A stretch of DNA of 64,000 bases from Taenia hydatigena (GCA_036345935.2 JADWOT020001216.1:1-64000); one strand, 5' to 3'; positions 38,963 through 52,094 are shown, counted from the stretch's first letter. Translations and numbers: made by a program. The notes: generated from the letters alone by a model not told the origin.

Positions 38963-39035
38963 ATCCTCATGGCGTAATGGATAAGGCGTCGGTTTTCGGA
39001 GCCGAAGATTGCGGGTTCGAGTCCCGCTCAGGATG
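38963..39035 (+). tRNA. tRNA-Arg (anticodon TCG), probable gene
   Basis: A 73-nt cloverleaf. The acceptor ATCCTCA/TCAGGAT has one C-C mismatch at pair 6-67. The anticodon arm TCGGT/GCCGA has loop TTTCGGA (TCG at 38996-38998). The T arm GCGGG/CCCGC with loop TTCGAGT is perfect, and both promoter boxes are intact. Unlike the 31.6 kb tRNA, the downstream DNA does not match the SINE body, which favours a real gene. The mismatch leaves some doubt, and no clear T-run terminator follows. Confidence 0.75.
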
Positions 39036-39039
39036 AATC

Positions 39040-41320
39040 TGTTTGTTCTTGGGAGAAAATATAACCTACCACTTTAGAGCACAGCGCAGATTTCCATAAA
39101 TCGTGCCTGCACTGACCCGAGAGCGCTTAACTACGCGGCTATTGCTCTTCTGCGCTTCATCCACACGCAAAACTAAGGAACGGTACAGAGTGTCCCACTA
39201 AGTGCTCACCCAGTTTTATCAGAAGCTGTCGCATGATCTCACGCAATTAGGCTTTCATCATTTGAGTTCCTTATAGCGACAGCTCATAGATCTGCTCATA
39301 CTCCATTTCGTATAGTTTTTGCTTACTGCCAAATGTTGATGGGCATAGTTTTAAATACATCAAAATAAAGACCCTTGAAAGATCGGTGCATTAAGGCGTC
39401 TTCTTTGATAAGCGTTTCCCCATTCTATACAGAAAAAGAACTAGGTTTAACTAGGAGCTCATCACTTGGGACGCATAACGAGGAATTTTAACAAGAAGCC
39501 TGTGCTGCTCAAAGTTTTGGCCAGCCACACGACGATTACTGTTCTGCGTTGTAATCACATGCCTGGTGGAGGGTTGATCTAGGAGGTCCCCCTTCCTACT
39601 CATTATATTCGCTGTAGGCTTTGTCGCAGAAAGTCGCGCATCTCGCCTTTTACTTGGCCATAATGGGTGCCCACACATGAAAGTTGGGCTGAGCACCGTT
39701 TAGAAATATTATCCCATGCTTTGCACGCCTAGAATGCGTGCACCAAGGTTGATAGACTCTAAGTTTAAGATGCACCTTAGGTGAACATACATTAATGTGC
39801 ATATGAATGCATACATAAGTAAAAGCATGCCCCGTTGCTTTATTAAAATCCTCCTCAGATTTAGCAATGCTGTTGGATATGCTACCCATGCAACTTTTAA
39901 GAGATCTGTTCAAAGGCAAAATCTATTTGACACAAACTAATTTTTCTAAGCAGCTAACTGCAGTCTTAAATTATAAGTTTCGTTCTACTAGGGTAAACTT
40001 GTCTGAAACTGACTCTACTTCCACAAAATGCTAAGTGAAACTAACGACTCTCTCGTTTACGAAAATCCGTCTACCGATCGATTTGTCCGTCCAATTCTCC
40101 TTCATTTAATAACTTCTAACTTATGCAAGACTTATAATTCTGGCGGTGCTTGAAGACAAACGGATCTGAACGTAAGTCCACAACATATGCGGGCGAAGGT
40201 TCCAATCACAAATATGAGAGCTGCGGATGACCAAAGAAGGCTTGATTGGCAGTGTTTGCCGTTCAAGCAGGTGTATTTTCTGCATCGCATCAACCAAACC
40301 CAACGCCAGCTGCAGCTGAGACGCAGAAGGATATCCATTGCTAAAGGCTCGCAAAGTAGTGTTCGTCGCAGAGCTGAATGGAAGGATGACTGAGTTGCAG
40401 GTACAGATTGCTACCCTTTGTCAGACTAATTCTCCATCCATCGGTTCCGTACTACAATCACCCGTCCATCGATACTTCTTTAATCCATATGCCTTGTTGT
40501 CTATTACTTGTTCATTAAACACTAGTTGTAGTGTCAAACGTCAACCCAGCTGTTCGTTTTCCCTCCACTTGGTAAAGCGGTGATCCCTCTAGCCAACTTA
40601 TCTAGTGGATTTTTTAGTTTTCTGTAATGCTTTCGATTTACTCGTGCTCTAAGTTTGCTCTGGTTGGTATTGGCTGCATGATAGACCCAGTTGCGTCCAG
40701 TATTTAGAACGTTCAGAACGATCAGTAATTGCCAACTCATCCAGCCGGCTTTCATCCATCTGCGCAATTATTTGGATCTACGAAAGAATCGGTCCCCCTT
40801 ACAGACTTCTCTAGCTGGAACCACTGAGCTAGCGTCTAGTCCGTCAGCAAGGCTAAAACAGTCATAGGAAAATATTTTACGTCATAAAAAAGGCTCACCA
40901 CTTAGGCGCTCCTTAAATAATGAGGTCAAGGTGGATGTTATAAGGGCACAGAGTCCTCAAAAGCGTACGAAATAGCGATGGAAGGGATGGCACAGACTCA
41001 CTCGAATTTCTTCGAAGTGGGCGAATCGAATCTTCTGATCAATAAAGTTGCACTCTATTCCTACTCCTCCAATTCCCTCTCTTTCACGTCATTTGTGTCC
41101 ATTGATGGAGCTTGGAAACTCATTAAAATTTATATTATTGTCTCCATCCTCTTGTCTTCATCTGTCTATATGCATTGGAAGCTCACAAGCAGCATTTCTT
41201 CTGAATAAATTGTAGCAAAGAATTCAGCGGTAAGACAAATTTCTAGAGCCTTCCCATTTCGTACCAATAATGCATTTGTATTGGTCGATCTTTTGTTGCC
41301 TGTTTTGGTTGATTCGTGTC
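39040..41320. other. No recognisable gene
   Basis: Only frames under 90 codons are present, with no domains. No repeat was identified by eye. Confidence 0.45.
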
Positions 41321-41329
41321 TGTCAGGAA

Positions 41330-41630
41330 AGTCACCACAATGAGGTGCTGAAAATAAGATCCACACAACTAAGAATGAGTTTTCTACGCTCACAATTAAA
41401 GAGTAGTAAAAATCTGCACACAAATTTGCTTCTGGCCTCATTTAGGCTTTGTATGTGAGAAAATTCGCTTTTTTTAGGAAAAAAGAGTCTCTCAAACAGA
41501 AGGTGGACCATGCTCAAACAAAGCAGGCATGATGACAGAAAATTCAATTCTGGGGAAGGTCTTTGCTCCTGCCTATCAGCTTCTACCATTGAGAGTATCT
41601 CTGCGTAGCGTAGCCAATGCAACATTCAGG
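41330..41630 (+). repeat. Dispersed repeat, copy 2 (partner near 14.36 kb)
   Basis: Collinear with 14360-14640 through GAGGTGCTG, GTTTTCTACGCTCA and the CTCTCAAACAGAAGGTGG block. The 117-codon plus-strand frame at 41529-41882, with an acidic Glu/Asp run, overlaps its end. No family was recognised. Confidence 0.5.
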
Positions 41631-41726
41631 CTTAACAATTTCATTATAAACGAGGACGAGGAGGAGAACGAGGAGGAGGGCAATGTTGGATGGGGAGTAA
41701 ATAAGAAGGGAGGAATAAAGCGGGCT

Positions 41727-41945
41727 AGCAACCACGCCCTCGGGCTTTCCACTATGCTGCAACACCCATGTACTAACCTGCATCGACGTAGCACTACCTC
41801 GATGGCTGCGCCGACACCAGAGGTCTCTACGCCGTATCATCGCTGCCTGTATCCAAACCAGCAACTGCGAGCTTTCCACTAGCGTCACCCACATGTGTAC
41901 TAACTCGCACCAACGTAGCACAACCTCCATGTTAGCAGTGCCTAT
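41727..41945 (+). repeat. Imperfect tandem duplication, period about 133 bp
   Basis: Two units, starting near 41727 and 41860, share AGCAAC, GCTTTCCACTA, CCATGTACTAAC (variant in unit 2) and AACGTAGCAC(A/T)ACCTC in order. It has no evident function. Confidence 0.6.
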
Positions 41946-42672
41946 ATCTATTTGTAGGTGAGAATGGGTCCGATGAAGGATAAGAATTGGATGTAGTTGT
42001 TAAGCGTTTGAGGATGATTGCGATGGATAGGTCGACATTGAAATGGAAAAAATTGAGAAAAGTAAGCTTTATGATGGATTGAGCAATTCTCAGTTCTTTC
42101 ACAAAAGAGCTTCAAGGAGAGATCTGCATCGATGTGAATGTCTCGTAATTGGCGTGTATTTCATGGTTTGCTAAATGCAAGGGGTAGATGGGTATGGACA
42201 TTAACCCTTCCAGCCGTCTCATTCACATGCCGTTACCTTTTATCCACTCTTGTGCACACATCTACACACCTATTGTTTACACGCACACCATCATAGACAG
42301 CCGCCGCCACCGACATGGCTATCGGTTGTGCTCAAGTTCGTCCAACTTGTCGCGCCAAACAATTGCGTCATAACAATCCATCCCATCACCTCTCCACCAA
42401 TGTGACGTACAAGAGCGTGTAAGAGAAGAAGGAAATGCGCCGCACTCCATCCAAATTCCCATGGTAATTCTGCGTGTTTTAGCACCACCGCTCATCTCCG
42501 CAGTTTTAGCACCTAAGACAGTAAGGCAGACCAATACCCAAGTGCCGGCCAATCGACCGACACATCCAGTAGTCAACTATCCAACTTGTAGTGGCGCTCA
42601 ATAGTGCCGTTACTGCGTTCATAGTCGCAAACTTAGGCAGTCAGTCCGCCTGTGGGGAGGCACTTGGAAGGC

Positions 42673-42936
42673 CTACTCTTCACTGTCTACCAGGTTCCTT
42701 GTCTTCTTCGGCAGAAGCACTGCCTGAATTTTGGGCAGCACACCATCCTGCACGATTGTCACAACACCCGACAACTTGTTCAACACCTCGCCGTTGCGAA
42801 CGGCCAAATGCATGCGACGAGGTATGACGTACGTCTTCGTGTCGCTACACGCCGCATTACCTGTTAGCTCTGCCACTTCGACAGCCAGGTACTCCAGCAC
42901 AGCAGCCAAGTCTAATTTTACATTTCGCATATACAA
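42673..42936 (-). pseudogene. Histone H2A remnant, 5'-truncated
   Basis: The minus-strand frame matches the H2A histone fold from the alpha-2 helix to the docking domain: [20 protein letters not shown], then [13 protein letters not shown], then [14 protein letters not shown] and a stop a few codons later. Of the acidic-patch residues, the three Glu in alpha-2 are kept. In the RNDEELN segment the first Asp is Gly and the second Glu is Val. The N-terminal tail and alpha-1 are missing: upstream DNA has stops in all frames and no homology. It is intronless. An intact tail-less frame could be recent decay or a retained fragment; a functional core histone is unlikely. Confidence 0.85.
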
Positions 42937-43189
42937 GAAGACGGCTTCTCATTAAGAGGAATTATGCGTATTACCTCAGTATTACCTCCTCAATGTTTGC
43001 ACTTATGTCCTCTCCAGAATATTGGACCAGTAGTCTATTCATTCGCTAATGATAAAAACGCGTTAAAAGGAATGGCTCAGCACATCCGTTGCAGTTCCTA
43101 GACTAACGCCTGATCGCAACCCAGTTTGCCTATTTAGACATGAGATGCCAAGAGCAGATTTCATGAGGTTGCTTAAAACAATCCAACTC

Positions 43190-46100
43190 ATTTAACTGCG
43201 GTGGAGATGGGAGATCCATCGCCGGATTAAAATGAGGGATGACGGTTGCAAATAATGGCCATGAGACGTTGTTATTGCGTTCTATTTGAAGAAACGGATA
43301 AATGAAATGCAAAACCAATTTTACACAATTGTTTGATACGGCAGCATATATAGTAGCAGTAATAAGTTCTTATTTAAAACGTGCTCATGAGTCATAATCA
43401 TTTGATCCCGTTTATTAAATAAAATGTATCACGAATCATTTTAAAACACCATAGATGCATATGACTCGTACAATTTTTAAGACATAATTAACCGTATTTT
43501 GCATTTTTTGTAAAGTGAAGAAGTCTTTGAGACAAGTAATTCTCTCATCATTTTGAGGGTCACTAGCGGTAACTACTTTTCTTCTCGGTAATATAGTATA
43601 CCCTTTGTCACGTTAAAACGCCATGATTTTGGCAAAAGCGGAACTCGTCCTATAGAATAGCATATAATTTTCCGGGTCACCCGAGATCACTTAGTGAAAA
43701 TGGCAGTGCGGGTCCTGAACTCCACAAAAATGCGTTTCGTTCGATTTGAGCATAATTTGCTGAGCATGGCTATTCAACGAACTTTTCGGAACCAGAATCC
43801 CGTCTTTGCCATCGCTTTAATACAACTCAGGTCAGAATGAATTGCGTTTTATTATGTTTAATCACGTCGTTGCGCATAAAGAAACAACTGCCATTAGCTA
43901 GATTGTTTGACTTTACCACTCATTCCCAAGATCTTAATCAGTAATGCACAGTAAAAATCATTTTTCACTAGTTATTACAATGCTAATGTCTATAGACTAC
44001 GCTTAGAATAATAATTTAGGTTATTTAACAGTTACAGGGTTGCTGCTAGGAACTTTCCAGGCAAGTAGAGAAAAGGACTTATCCATAAAAACGGCTTGCC
44101 TTATTACATCTGCATAGAAAATATTTAATTGGTACGAACTTATAGCTGGTGGTTAAGACCAATTCATGCATAAGATGGTACACTAGTAAAACAATAGCAA
44201 ATTAGCCACAGTGCGATGCACTCTATGTTTATCTTCAATAAAGCAATAGCGATTTGGTTATGCAGCTAAACAAAGAATGCGTCATGACTAAAATGGGGAA
44301 GAGAACGCGAAACTTGACTACGTCGTATTTTCTTCCATTCTATTTAGAGTTAAGTAAAACTAGGTATCAAGCATGAATTTGCTACGGTGTCTGTCAATTG
44401 CAGTTCTATTGCAAAGCGTTTAATAGATAGGAATGGCTGCACAAAGCTGTAATCGACTTTCCTGGTTTCATCGACAATGATTCACATTTCTGCTTAGGGC
44501 TAACCTATATTTAAGGAGCCCATTTTGGCAAAGAAAGCTCAAATAATATAAGCACACGGAGCTGCGATGTATTTATCCGTTGAGATCCAGGATTAGTCAG
44601 AATCAAAGCACAGCAGCTTATTCCATTCAGTAATTGCTCGCAGTCGTGATCTTATCTAATTATAAAAATTATGGCTTGGCCAATAATGAAAGCATCAAGG
44701 TTGGCACAGAATCGTGATATACTGCCTTACGTACTGTATCGTTTACCACTTTCCATCTTACTTCCAGCTTTCGTCTTCATAATTCAGTTATTTTATCAGT
44801 GCCTCCCTCTCGCTTCGTTTTCTCCTTGCATTCGGTCATCTGTTCATTCTTCACTTCTGTCGGCTCTCTCACCATCTTCCCATCACTTCCAACCATTTCA
44901 GAGAAGTCAGAAGGCCACAACCATTGGATAACGTAGAAATTATGGGTATGTTATGCGACTAGCCCCACCACCTCTCCTCTTGTATCCCCGTCCTATCTTC
45001 TCCTCCTTCATGTGCGTGCGTAACTTTAGTGATATCAAATCTGGTTTTCAGCGCAAGTGAAGCGAAAAAAAAAAGCTATGGTTAACCTCTTCTAGAGCGT
45101 CAATTAATAAATTTATATTCCTTCCAATGGGTTAATCAGTTCATGTTATACGTAGTTAGATGGCTAGACCAGCAAATGAGAGGATTAGTTTTGGAATTGA
45201 TGGGAGAAAAAGAGAAAAAAATGAAGAACGCTGCACTACAGCACTTTGCGAAATTGTCAAATGGTGTCCATGTTTAATCCTCTTTTATCCCTTTTTTTGC
45301 CCTATCTTATTTTAGGCCGCTGTATTCTCATAACTTCGTCTCTATCTCAATCATTCCCTTGCCTCATTCAGACGTGTAATCGCGTTGCTTTGCAGTGTAA
45401 CGCAATAATTCTGCTAATCACAGGCCTAGGTGCACACAAGAGAAACGCATTGCCGTTATCTCATTCATCTCTAGGGGTAAGTCGCTGACGTTTTTAAATT
45501 TCCTACTCTGCACTACGCTTGCTGTACCGCGCTTACTTTATGTGTCTCTTACATGCGAAACACTGTAACACAGCTTGGCTAAATCTGGCTAGATTGCACT
45601 GGATCGGGACGGACTAGACTGGTCACGTCGCCTGAGTTATGACAGGCTTGCATAAAATACGTAAGGAGAGGTTGGACAGGGCTACCACACCTATCATGCA
45701 TACCTCATCCTCGGAGGCGCTTTATGCGTTACTATTGATGTCAACCTTAATAGCACTCCACTTTGACCCCCTTAATCGAATCAACACAACTCCATGTCAT
45801 GTAAAATGCTGTCTTTTCTTCCTTTCGTTTTTGCAGACATCAGGGATCAGGGCACGCGGACTATAAGTAGGCCTAACGGTGCCTTCAGAATGGAGGGGTA
45901 GGAGCCTTCTTCTCCACTTCCCCTTTCCCACGTCTTACTGAAACGCGCCTTTCGGTGAAAGCATCTTTTGTCTCCTAATGCGATGCTCCATATGGTCCCG
46001 AGTGTTGCGCCTTGCATTATGCTCCACTGTTTGTGCTTAACGCATTCAGCACAACCAAAACAGAGTAATGGGTACTTTTTGTATTTCATTTCCTTGCCTT

Positions 46101-46520
46101 TATTTCCCAATTCGAGGACAAAAGATAATCTCGCTCTTTGTCTACTTACTCTGCTCGCCTTCCCCTCCTCCAAAACCGAATTCGATTCGCCCTAACCCCC
46201 TCCCCTCTCCTCCTTCTCCTACCCCATCATATGCAAGCGCCTGCTTCGTAAGTTTTCCTCAACTCCACCAGTCTCAACCTTCATCGTAACATTAATTAAT
46301 GTTAAGATTCATAACTAGGGTCAAACTAGCACAGACTATATCAGCTCTGACTCAACACGCTTTGTCTATAACCAAATCTTTTTCTAGCATAACCTGGCCT
46401 GAATCAAAAATCATTCTCCATTTCTATCTTTCTTTCCATCTCTCTAGTTTGTTCTACACCACTTCGCCTCAATTCCACCTCTTACTTTTACTCCTCCTCC
46501 GCATACCCCCTTGAGAGCGA
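43190..46520 (+). repeat. Large duplicated segment, copy B (partner 24920-28530)
   Basis: The same order of blocks as copy A, at roughly 60-70 percent identity by eye, with many small indels. It ends in the same type of C/T-rich stretch near 46400-46510. No coding domain was recognised. Both copies have the same orientation. Confidence 0.7.
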
Positions 46521-46619
46521 AGGTAAGCGCGTCGCTCCTACCTCCTCTGCTTCCTCTTTTATTTCAGATTAAAGTGAACTTCGCACATGGGACTAGCATA
46601 TTTAATAATATTAGAGTGA

Positions 46620-47100
46620 TGTGTGCAAGCGCGGTAAGGAGAAGATAGCACAGGATGAGAAGAGGGAGAGGTAGCATAACTGACCCCTAATTGCTACTGT
46701 AGTCACCTGTATCGGCCTTTTGAGTTCTCCGGAATGGCGAACCGGGTGGTTGTAACTGATGCCGGGATGGCGAGGAAGGTGTCGACCGTAAAAAAATAAC
46801 AGGAGACTGAATAGGAGGAAAAAACGGAGCGGAGGGTAGGCATTGATGGCCAACTGAATTAACGCGACGAATCCACAAAGAAAGATGAGCAGCAATAGAC
46901 GAAACAACACGTTGATGATCATATCCGACGCTGTTGTGCGATGGACCATTTCGAATCCCACACGTGTGAATCGATTAGCGGCACGTGTTGTCGCGTGATG
47001 TCTCTCGGCGCCGTCTGATGTTTGACTTAGGAGGCACCCGTTGTGGATGGTTTTGCGGGAGCAGACATCACTTGCCTTCGTGTCTATTTACCTTGGTCGA
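46620..47100 (-). repeat. Repeat with a hydrophobic open segment, copy 1
   Basis: Similar to 47840-48170. On the minus strand it contains an open frame with two or three hydrophobic stretches (INVLFRLLLLIFLCGFVALI, then LRFFLLFSLLLFFYG). It ends VAIRG directly before a GTCAGT donor-like site at 46684. The lead segment with GGCATCACT/CCTCTGTG-type sequence is also shared. Membrane-protein exon or repeat; family unknown. Confidence 0.4.
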
Positions 47101-47839
47101 TTTCTCTGCAACATGGCGCATGCAAAGGCAGCCGAGGAGGATGAGACGGATCTCCAATACCAATGTGCTTTGAATGAAATGCACTGGCCTGTCTGGTCTG
47201 CTTTCATTCAACTTTTTATCACTGCTGTTTTCTTCTGAAAGGATGATTTTCGGACCGTTGGGGCAACGCGAGGTATGAATCTAGAGAAGACAGTGACGAC
47301 TAACTCCTAGTGATTGACATGGAACTCGTGGAGGCGTGCTTCTGCTTCATATTTCTAACCGCATAACTAGGCCAATTGTTATGTTGCACCAGGATGGACA
47401 ACAGTGATGATTGCACCTCTCCAGTAGAAGGGATAAGCATGCATGATTCTTAGGCTGAAAGCCATGAAAGAATAGCTGGATGAGAGGCGAAGATGAGACG
47501 TTCACAGAAGAGAGGAAAATGAGGAGAGAAGGGAGAAGATCCGCTTTTGGATGTTTCCTTGCAGTGCTGTGGCACTGTGTTCCTTATCACCAGTCCTATT
47601 TCTTCCCTGCTCTCCAGGATGCTTTCGTTTACTTATTCTCCCAACCACGTACTCGAGTGAGGTATGTAGGGATGAACTTTGTGGAGGGAATATAAGTTTT
47701 TACTAATCGATAAGCTCGAAGACGCTCTTCATGGTTTGCTTTGATAAGTGAAATGCACTAGATGCAACAATGCTGGAACGATGAGGCACGTAAATGAAGT
47801 TAGCGAGGAGGAGGCTATGATGAAGCAGGGTTATAGCAT

Positions 47840-48170
47840 TGCTTACCCCTAATTTCTACGATTTTCATCTGCGTTGACACTTTGGAGTCAAACAACAGAG
47901 GAGTGGGTCGGAGTGTTACAGACAGATTGGAACGGAGGCGGTAGAGGTGAGTGATGAGAAGTGGAACAAGGGTGAGTAGATATCGAAGCAGGACTAAGGC
48001 AGTGAGGAAGAATAGAATGGTGGTAACGAAGATAACGTGAGAAGTAAGATGGATGCTGGAAGGTGGCGGAACGCGTATACGAGTATGCGTGATTAACCTC
48101 TTCAGACTGGATCAGTGCTACGCGTTGCGGGATGGCTTCTTGGGGGGCAGGCATCACTGGCCTCTGTGCT
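47840..48170 (-). repeat. Repeat with a hydrophobic open segment, copy 2
   Basis: The minus-strand frame from about 48108 to 47847 is hydrophobic (HVIFVTTILFFLTALVLLRY) and ends VEIRG before a GTAAGC donor. This mirrors the VAIRG plus donor of copy 1. It abuts the gypsy fragment that starts at 48185. Confidence 0.4.
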
Positions 48171-48184
48171 TCACTTCGATATGC

Positions 48185-48740
48185 TCATTCTTCTACTTGA
48201 TTGCTAGCTATTCGGCCAATTAATGCAGGGCTAGTGATCTTAGCAATTCCTTTAGCAAAACGTCTGTAGTAATTTGCCAAGCTAAGGAACCTGTCAAGTT
48301 CTGTCTGGTTGGTTATTGTTGGCCCAATTTCTCGCCTACTTTGTGTGGTCTTGAGCGACTGATACCTCATTCGACCAAAATCTATGTCTCTTGAAGTTAG
48401 CGGGGCATTGGAGAAAGGGGCAATTCTTTGGATTATCTTGACTCTTCTCAAAGAAGCTGAATCGAAGCTCAGGACCGGTGGAGTGGTTCCCTGTTCCTAC
48501 TCGCTACGTTAAATTATGTCAAGGAGTAATGATCTTGGGAGAGACTGCGCATTATCAGAGAAGCGGTTAAATTCCCTTTTTTCCTTTTCTCTGTTCTCTG
48601 AAAATTGGTAGTTAATAATTGTCCTGTACACGGCACAGATCCCAGCAGTTATAATGTCCAAATGAGGGCAGGTTTTTGGACCTGTTTCTATCGACCAGGT
48701 GTTGCTGACTTTGTAAGGTTTGTCTCTCATGTTCTCGATA
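48185..48740 (-). mobile_element. Ty3/gypsy reverse transcriptase fragment
   Basis: An 88-codon minus-strand frame (48451-48185) carries the end of a Ty3/gypsy reverse transcriptase: TNQTELDRFLSLANYYRRFA with KITSP following, matching the family's LRxFLGLxNYYRRFI. The DNA upstream on the minus strand, to about 48740, is shared with 63840-64000 (GATCTTGGGAGAGACTGC), so both come from one family. No RNase H or integrase follows; the fragment stops at the repeat at 48170. Non-functional. Confidence 0.8.
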
Positions 48741-48749
48741 TAAAAATGC

Positions 48750-51700
48750 GTTGGTGAATGTCAATGGTAACGTAATCGTACTCCATGTTTATATGTGCAC
48801 TCCGATTATTCAAGCTTCGCGTATTGTGGTTGGGAACATTGACGAAACTAATCTGCTAGATTATTATTCATCTCGCTTAAACTTCAAGAGCATTTCGGCA
48901 TCTTTTAAGTCACCGATAAGTTTTTAGACTTGATGAGCCCACTTGTAGGGAGATCGCTGTGTGCTCAAGTTCTTTCCAGGTACCTTCATTCGCGACCCCG
49001 TCATGCGCACCGAGCACAGGAAGCGCAAGACTGGCACTGCCTTGCACATAGTCGATACCTAAAATACTAGAACCAGGTCCTCTAAGTCGTCGTCGCCTGG
49101 GCGGCGTTGTAGCTGAGGGGTGGACGGATCGATAGAGATCGTGGTGGATGTGTAAACGCGTTAATGACCACTTTTAATACCACATTCATTGTATTCACCT
49201 TTGCCCGTCCCAATGATGAGGGTAACAAGGCGGTGGTAGGGAGGCACTGTAGGGTAGCTGAGGGAGATTTTGGGTCAGTCGGCAAACCAGTGCATGGCCG
49301 TGTGTGGTGCAGATGTGCGATTAATTGAGCTGGAGATGGGGACCCATCAGCTTGCTTTCGGCGTTCCATCATTCACCCCTTCTGCTTCTTCTCCTTCCCT
49401 TTCGCCAAGTCACATCAATGGATACCTTTGATACGCTCAAGTCATCGCCCTTGTGAGTCGGATCGGCATACCAACATTCACAGCGGTCGCAGGGAGAAAT
49501 ATTATTAGGCAGGAGGACGGACGATTAATTGCCTGAGTAAGTGGGTAAGTAATCGGTCGTGCAGATGGACAGTTGCTAACAGGTGGGGAGGATAGCGCGT
49601 ATGAGGTCAGAGGTGACAAGTGTAACGTTGCTTTTGCTGTTGTTGTGTCGATGGTGGTAGTGGGCGCTAGTGAAGTACTGACAGATGGACGGGGGATATT
49701 AAAGCATGGCAGCATATTCTCACTAGGCTTATTCGTTCGTTGACCTTATTAGGCAGGGAAGCAGCAGCTGGCACGCTGGTTGTTTACTGAGGAAAAGGGC
49801 TTATGGCTTATGTCAATGGCGTCCTTGCTAGGTGGTGAGGGCGGATTCTTCCTCCTTGTTTGCACCATTCCATACTACTCTACGTTACCTTAAACTGAGC
49901 TAAGGTAGACTGCCACTACACACTTCTTTTCATTATTCCACACTATACTGCGCTATTTTACATTCAGATATTGATTTAACCATCCTACTCTCTATTGCTA
50001 AGCCAATTTTCACCACCGCCACCACTGAATGTCATTTAGTCGACTAAGAAGCCTTGTCAACAAATGGCACCCTGCACTCTCGCACAAGTAAATGAGCATA
50101 TCACAAGTCACCCACCGCTAATTGAAATGAGGCTATTGAAGCATATGAAAGGCGAGCAAATGCATCAAGAACTAAGCAATTTGGAAATGGACAAATGTTT
50201 TAGCAAACGATATATCGTCACGTCTTCCACAGAAATAAAGCAACCACCAATTTTTGAACAACATCCTCATTTGTGTACCACAGAAGGTTGCACAGCAGAC
50301 AGAACTAACCTCGCTCCTGATTACTAGTACACGAGAATAGATGCGCCCACGATGTACTTCAACGCAAATCTGCTACGCCTTATGCAACAATGCCCATCAT
50401 ATCACTAACGCGATGGCACGCTAGGAAGCAACTCCATATCCTGCGGCGACTTCGGCCCCAACGCTGATAGCATACAAAATATTACACTTTTGTTGGATGA
50501 TAGCTCCGAGCGCACACTCCTGACTTCACACTCACCCCTTAAAATGGCTACCTGTCAGAAGTCTGCTTCCACACTCAACCATCGCCACCATCAAATGCAT
50601 CGAACCCATGGTTCAATTTGTTCATCTTTGTGTCAGATTGCAAACAAACTTACTAGTTCATTCTACTATCTCCCTCGCGTTGCACATTCCATCTGTACGC
50701 CTCTTAATGCCCACTCTCCTCCTGCACATATCTTCTTTAACAACCCAACAGCAACGAAATAAAAATGCTCCAAACGCACCCATATCCATTCTATTTAGTC
50801 AGCTTTGTGCCCAACAATGCTCTAGGCAGAGTGTAACATTTCTATTAGGTAAAGTTCCAATCCTAATGTGTCCCATGGACAATGACATGCACATCGTATG
50901 CGAATTGACACTAATGTTTGGTGCCAGCCTTCACAACTAAATGAAAAGCCTCGTTGCACTAGTGTAAAGATGTTCCATCTGGATGCGAGAGTCTGCAAAC
51001 CGACTCAACGGCATTATGGACAAGTTGGTATTATGCGGGTGTAAAATGAGCCTCACGCCATCATCTTCACCCTCATCAAACAACTCTGGATGTCTCAGCA
51101 GAGTTCTTGCAGTGACGCCAATGAATTTCATCCCTCCTTGAAACAGGCACCAAAACCGCTTGATCGTGTGCGAAAGTGATTGTGCAGAAGGTTACGCGAT
51201 TTGCATTAAGTCCATCAAAATTTCGTAGACGGATCGGCTGGGGCACCAGGCTATTCATTTCTAGTCAGCAATGTCGCGACGGGTATTTACTGGAATCGCA
51301 TTCGAATCCGCGCACGTCAAGTCCAGTCTAGAAGTGGGTGGCCATAAACCAGCTATTTAAAAATTCAAAGCCATGGCAAAGGTGAGATTCACATTTAATG
51401 CTGTTTGGTGATGCCTCCATGCTTATAAAAAATATTTCCCTGATAAAAACAAAATTTTTTTTTCGAATTCAGGATCTGTAGCTTCTTTAACAAGAGGGAA
51501 AGATAGACGCCAAAAACATCTTCAACAGTATTTAACAAATGAGGCCTCATTTTACAAAACTCGTCGTTGATAGAGTGATAATCTATTGAAAGCACTGCTA
51601 TAACAACCTCAATTAGGGCGAGTGGGGTTTTGTGTTTAGAAAGGACAGCGGCGAAAGGAGTTGGGGCCGTCACACTCATGCGAAGCAGTTGGTAGTGAGT
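48750..51700. other. No confident gene
   Basis: Frames of 60-110 codons occur on both strands, Ser/Thr/Pro-rich on the minus strand at 49437-49715. One at 51395-51679 (-) looks protein-like (NDEFCKMRPHLLNTVEDVFG) but has no recognised family. Confidence 0.35.
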
Positions 51701-51738
51701 CTCTGAACACTAGCTATTTCAGGGGATGCTGGTCTGGC

Positions 51739-51900
51739 CTAAAGCATGCAACCCAAAGTGTTACTTGACAGGAGCTTGATTTTTTCGAGGATGGTCAGCG
51801 TTGGAGTCGAATTCGCCGCAGGAGATGGAATTGTAAATGCGGGTGCCGTGCCGCTGCTTGCGGGAGCCTCATTTTGATTAAAGAGCCCTTGAGTGACTTT
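51739..51900 (-). other. Ala/Pro/Ser/Thr-rich open segment related to 28667-28836
   Basis: An open minus-strand frame of about 53 codons between stops (LFNQNEAPASSGTAPAF, then LTILEKIKLLSSNT). It is similar to the 28.7 kb segment at both DNA and peptide level. Exon status is unproven. Confidence 0.3.
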
Positions 51901-52070
51901 TTAAGATGACATCCATTATGTCGATAGGTATGAACCCTTCCATAATGAGCTTCGAACGCCTCTGCAAATTTTGCAGGTGAATTAATGTAGGAACATCATA
52001 AATTGTCCAATTCTCTTAATTCGCTAATTGACCCATCCACTAATGTTTCAACTGCATCGCCTACCGTGTG

Positions 52071-52094
52071 TGATTGATTGATTGACTGACTGAC
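52071..52094 (+). repeat. TGAT/TGAC tetranucleotide repeat
   Basis: Six imperfect four-base units (TGATTGATTGATTGACTGAC and on). Confidence 0.75.
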
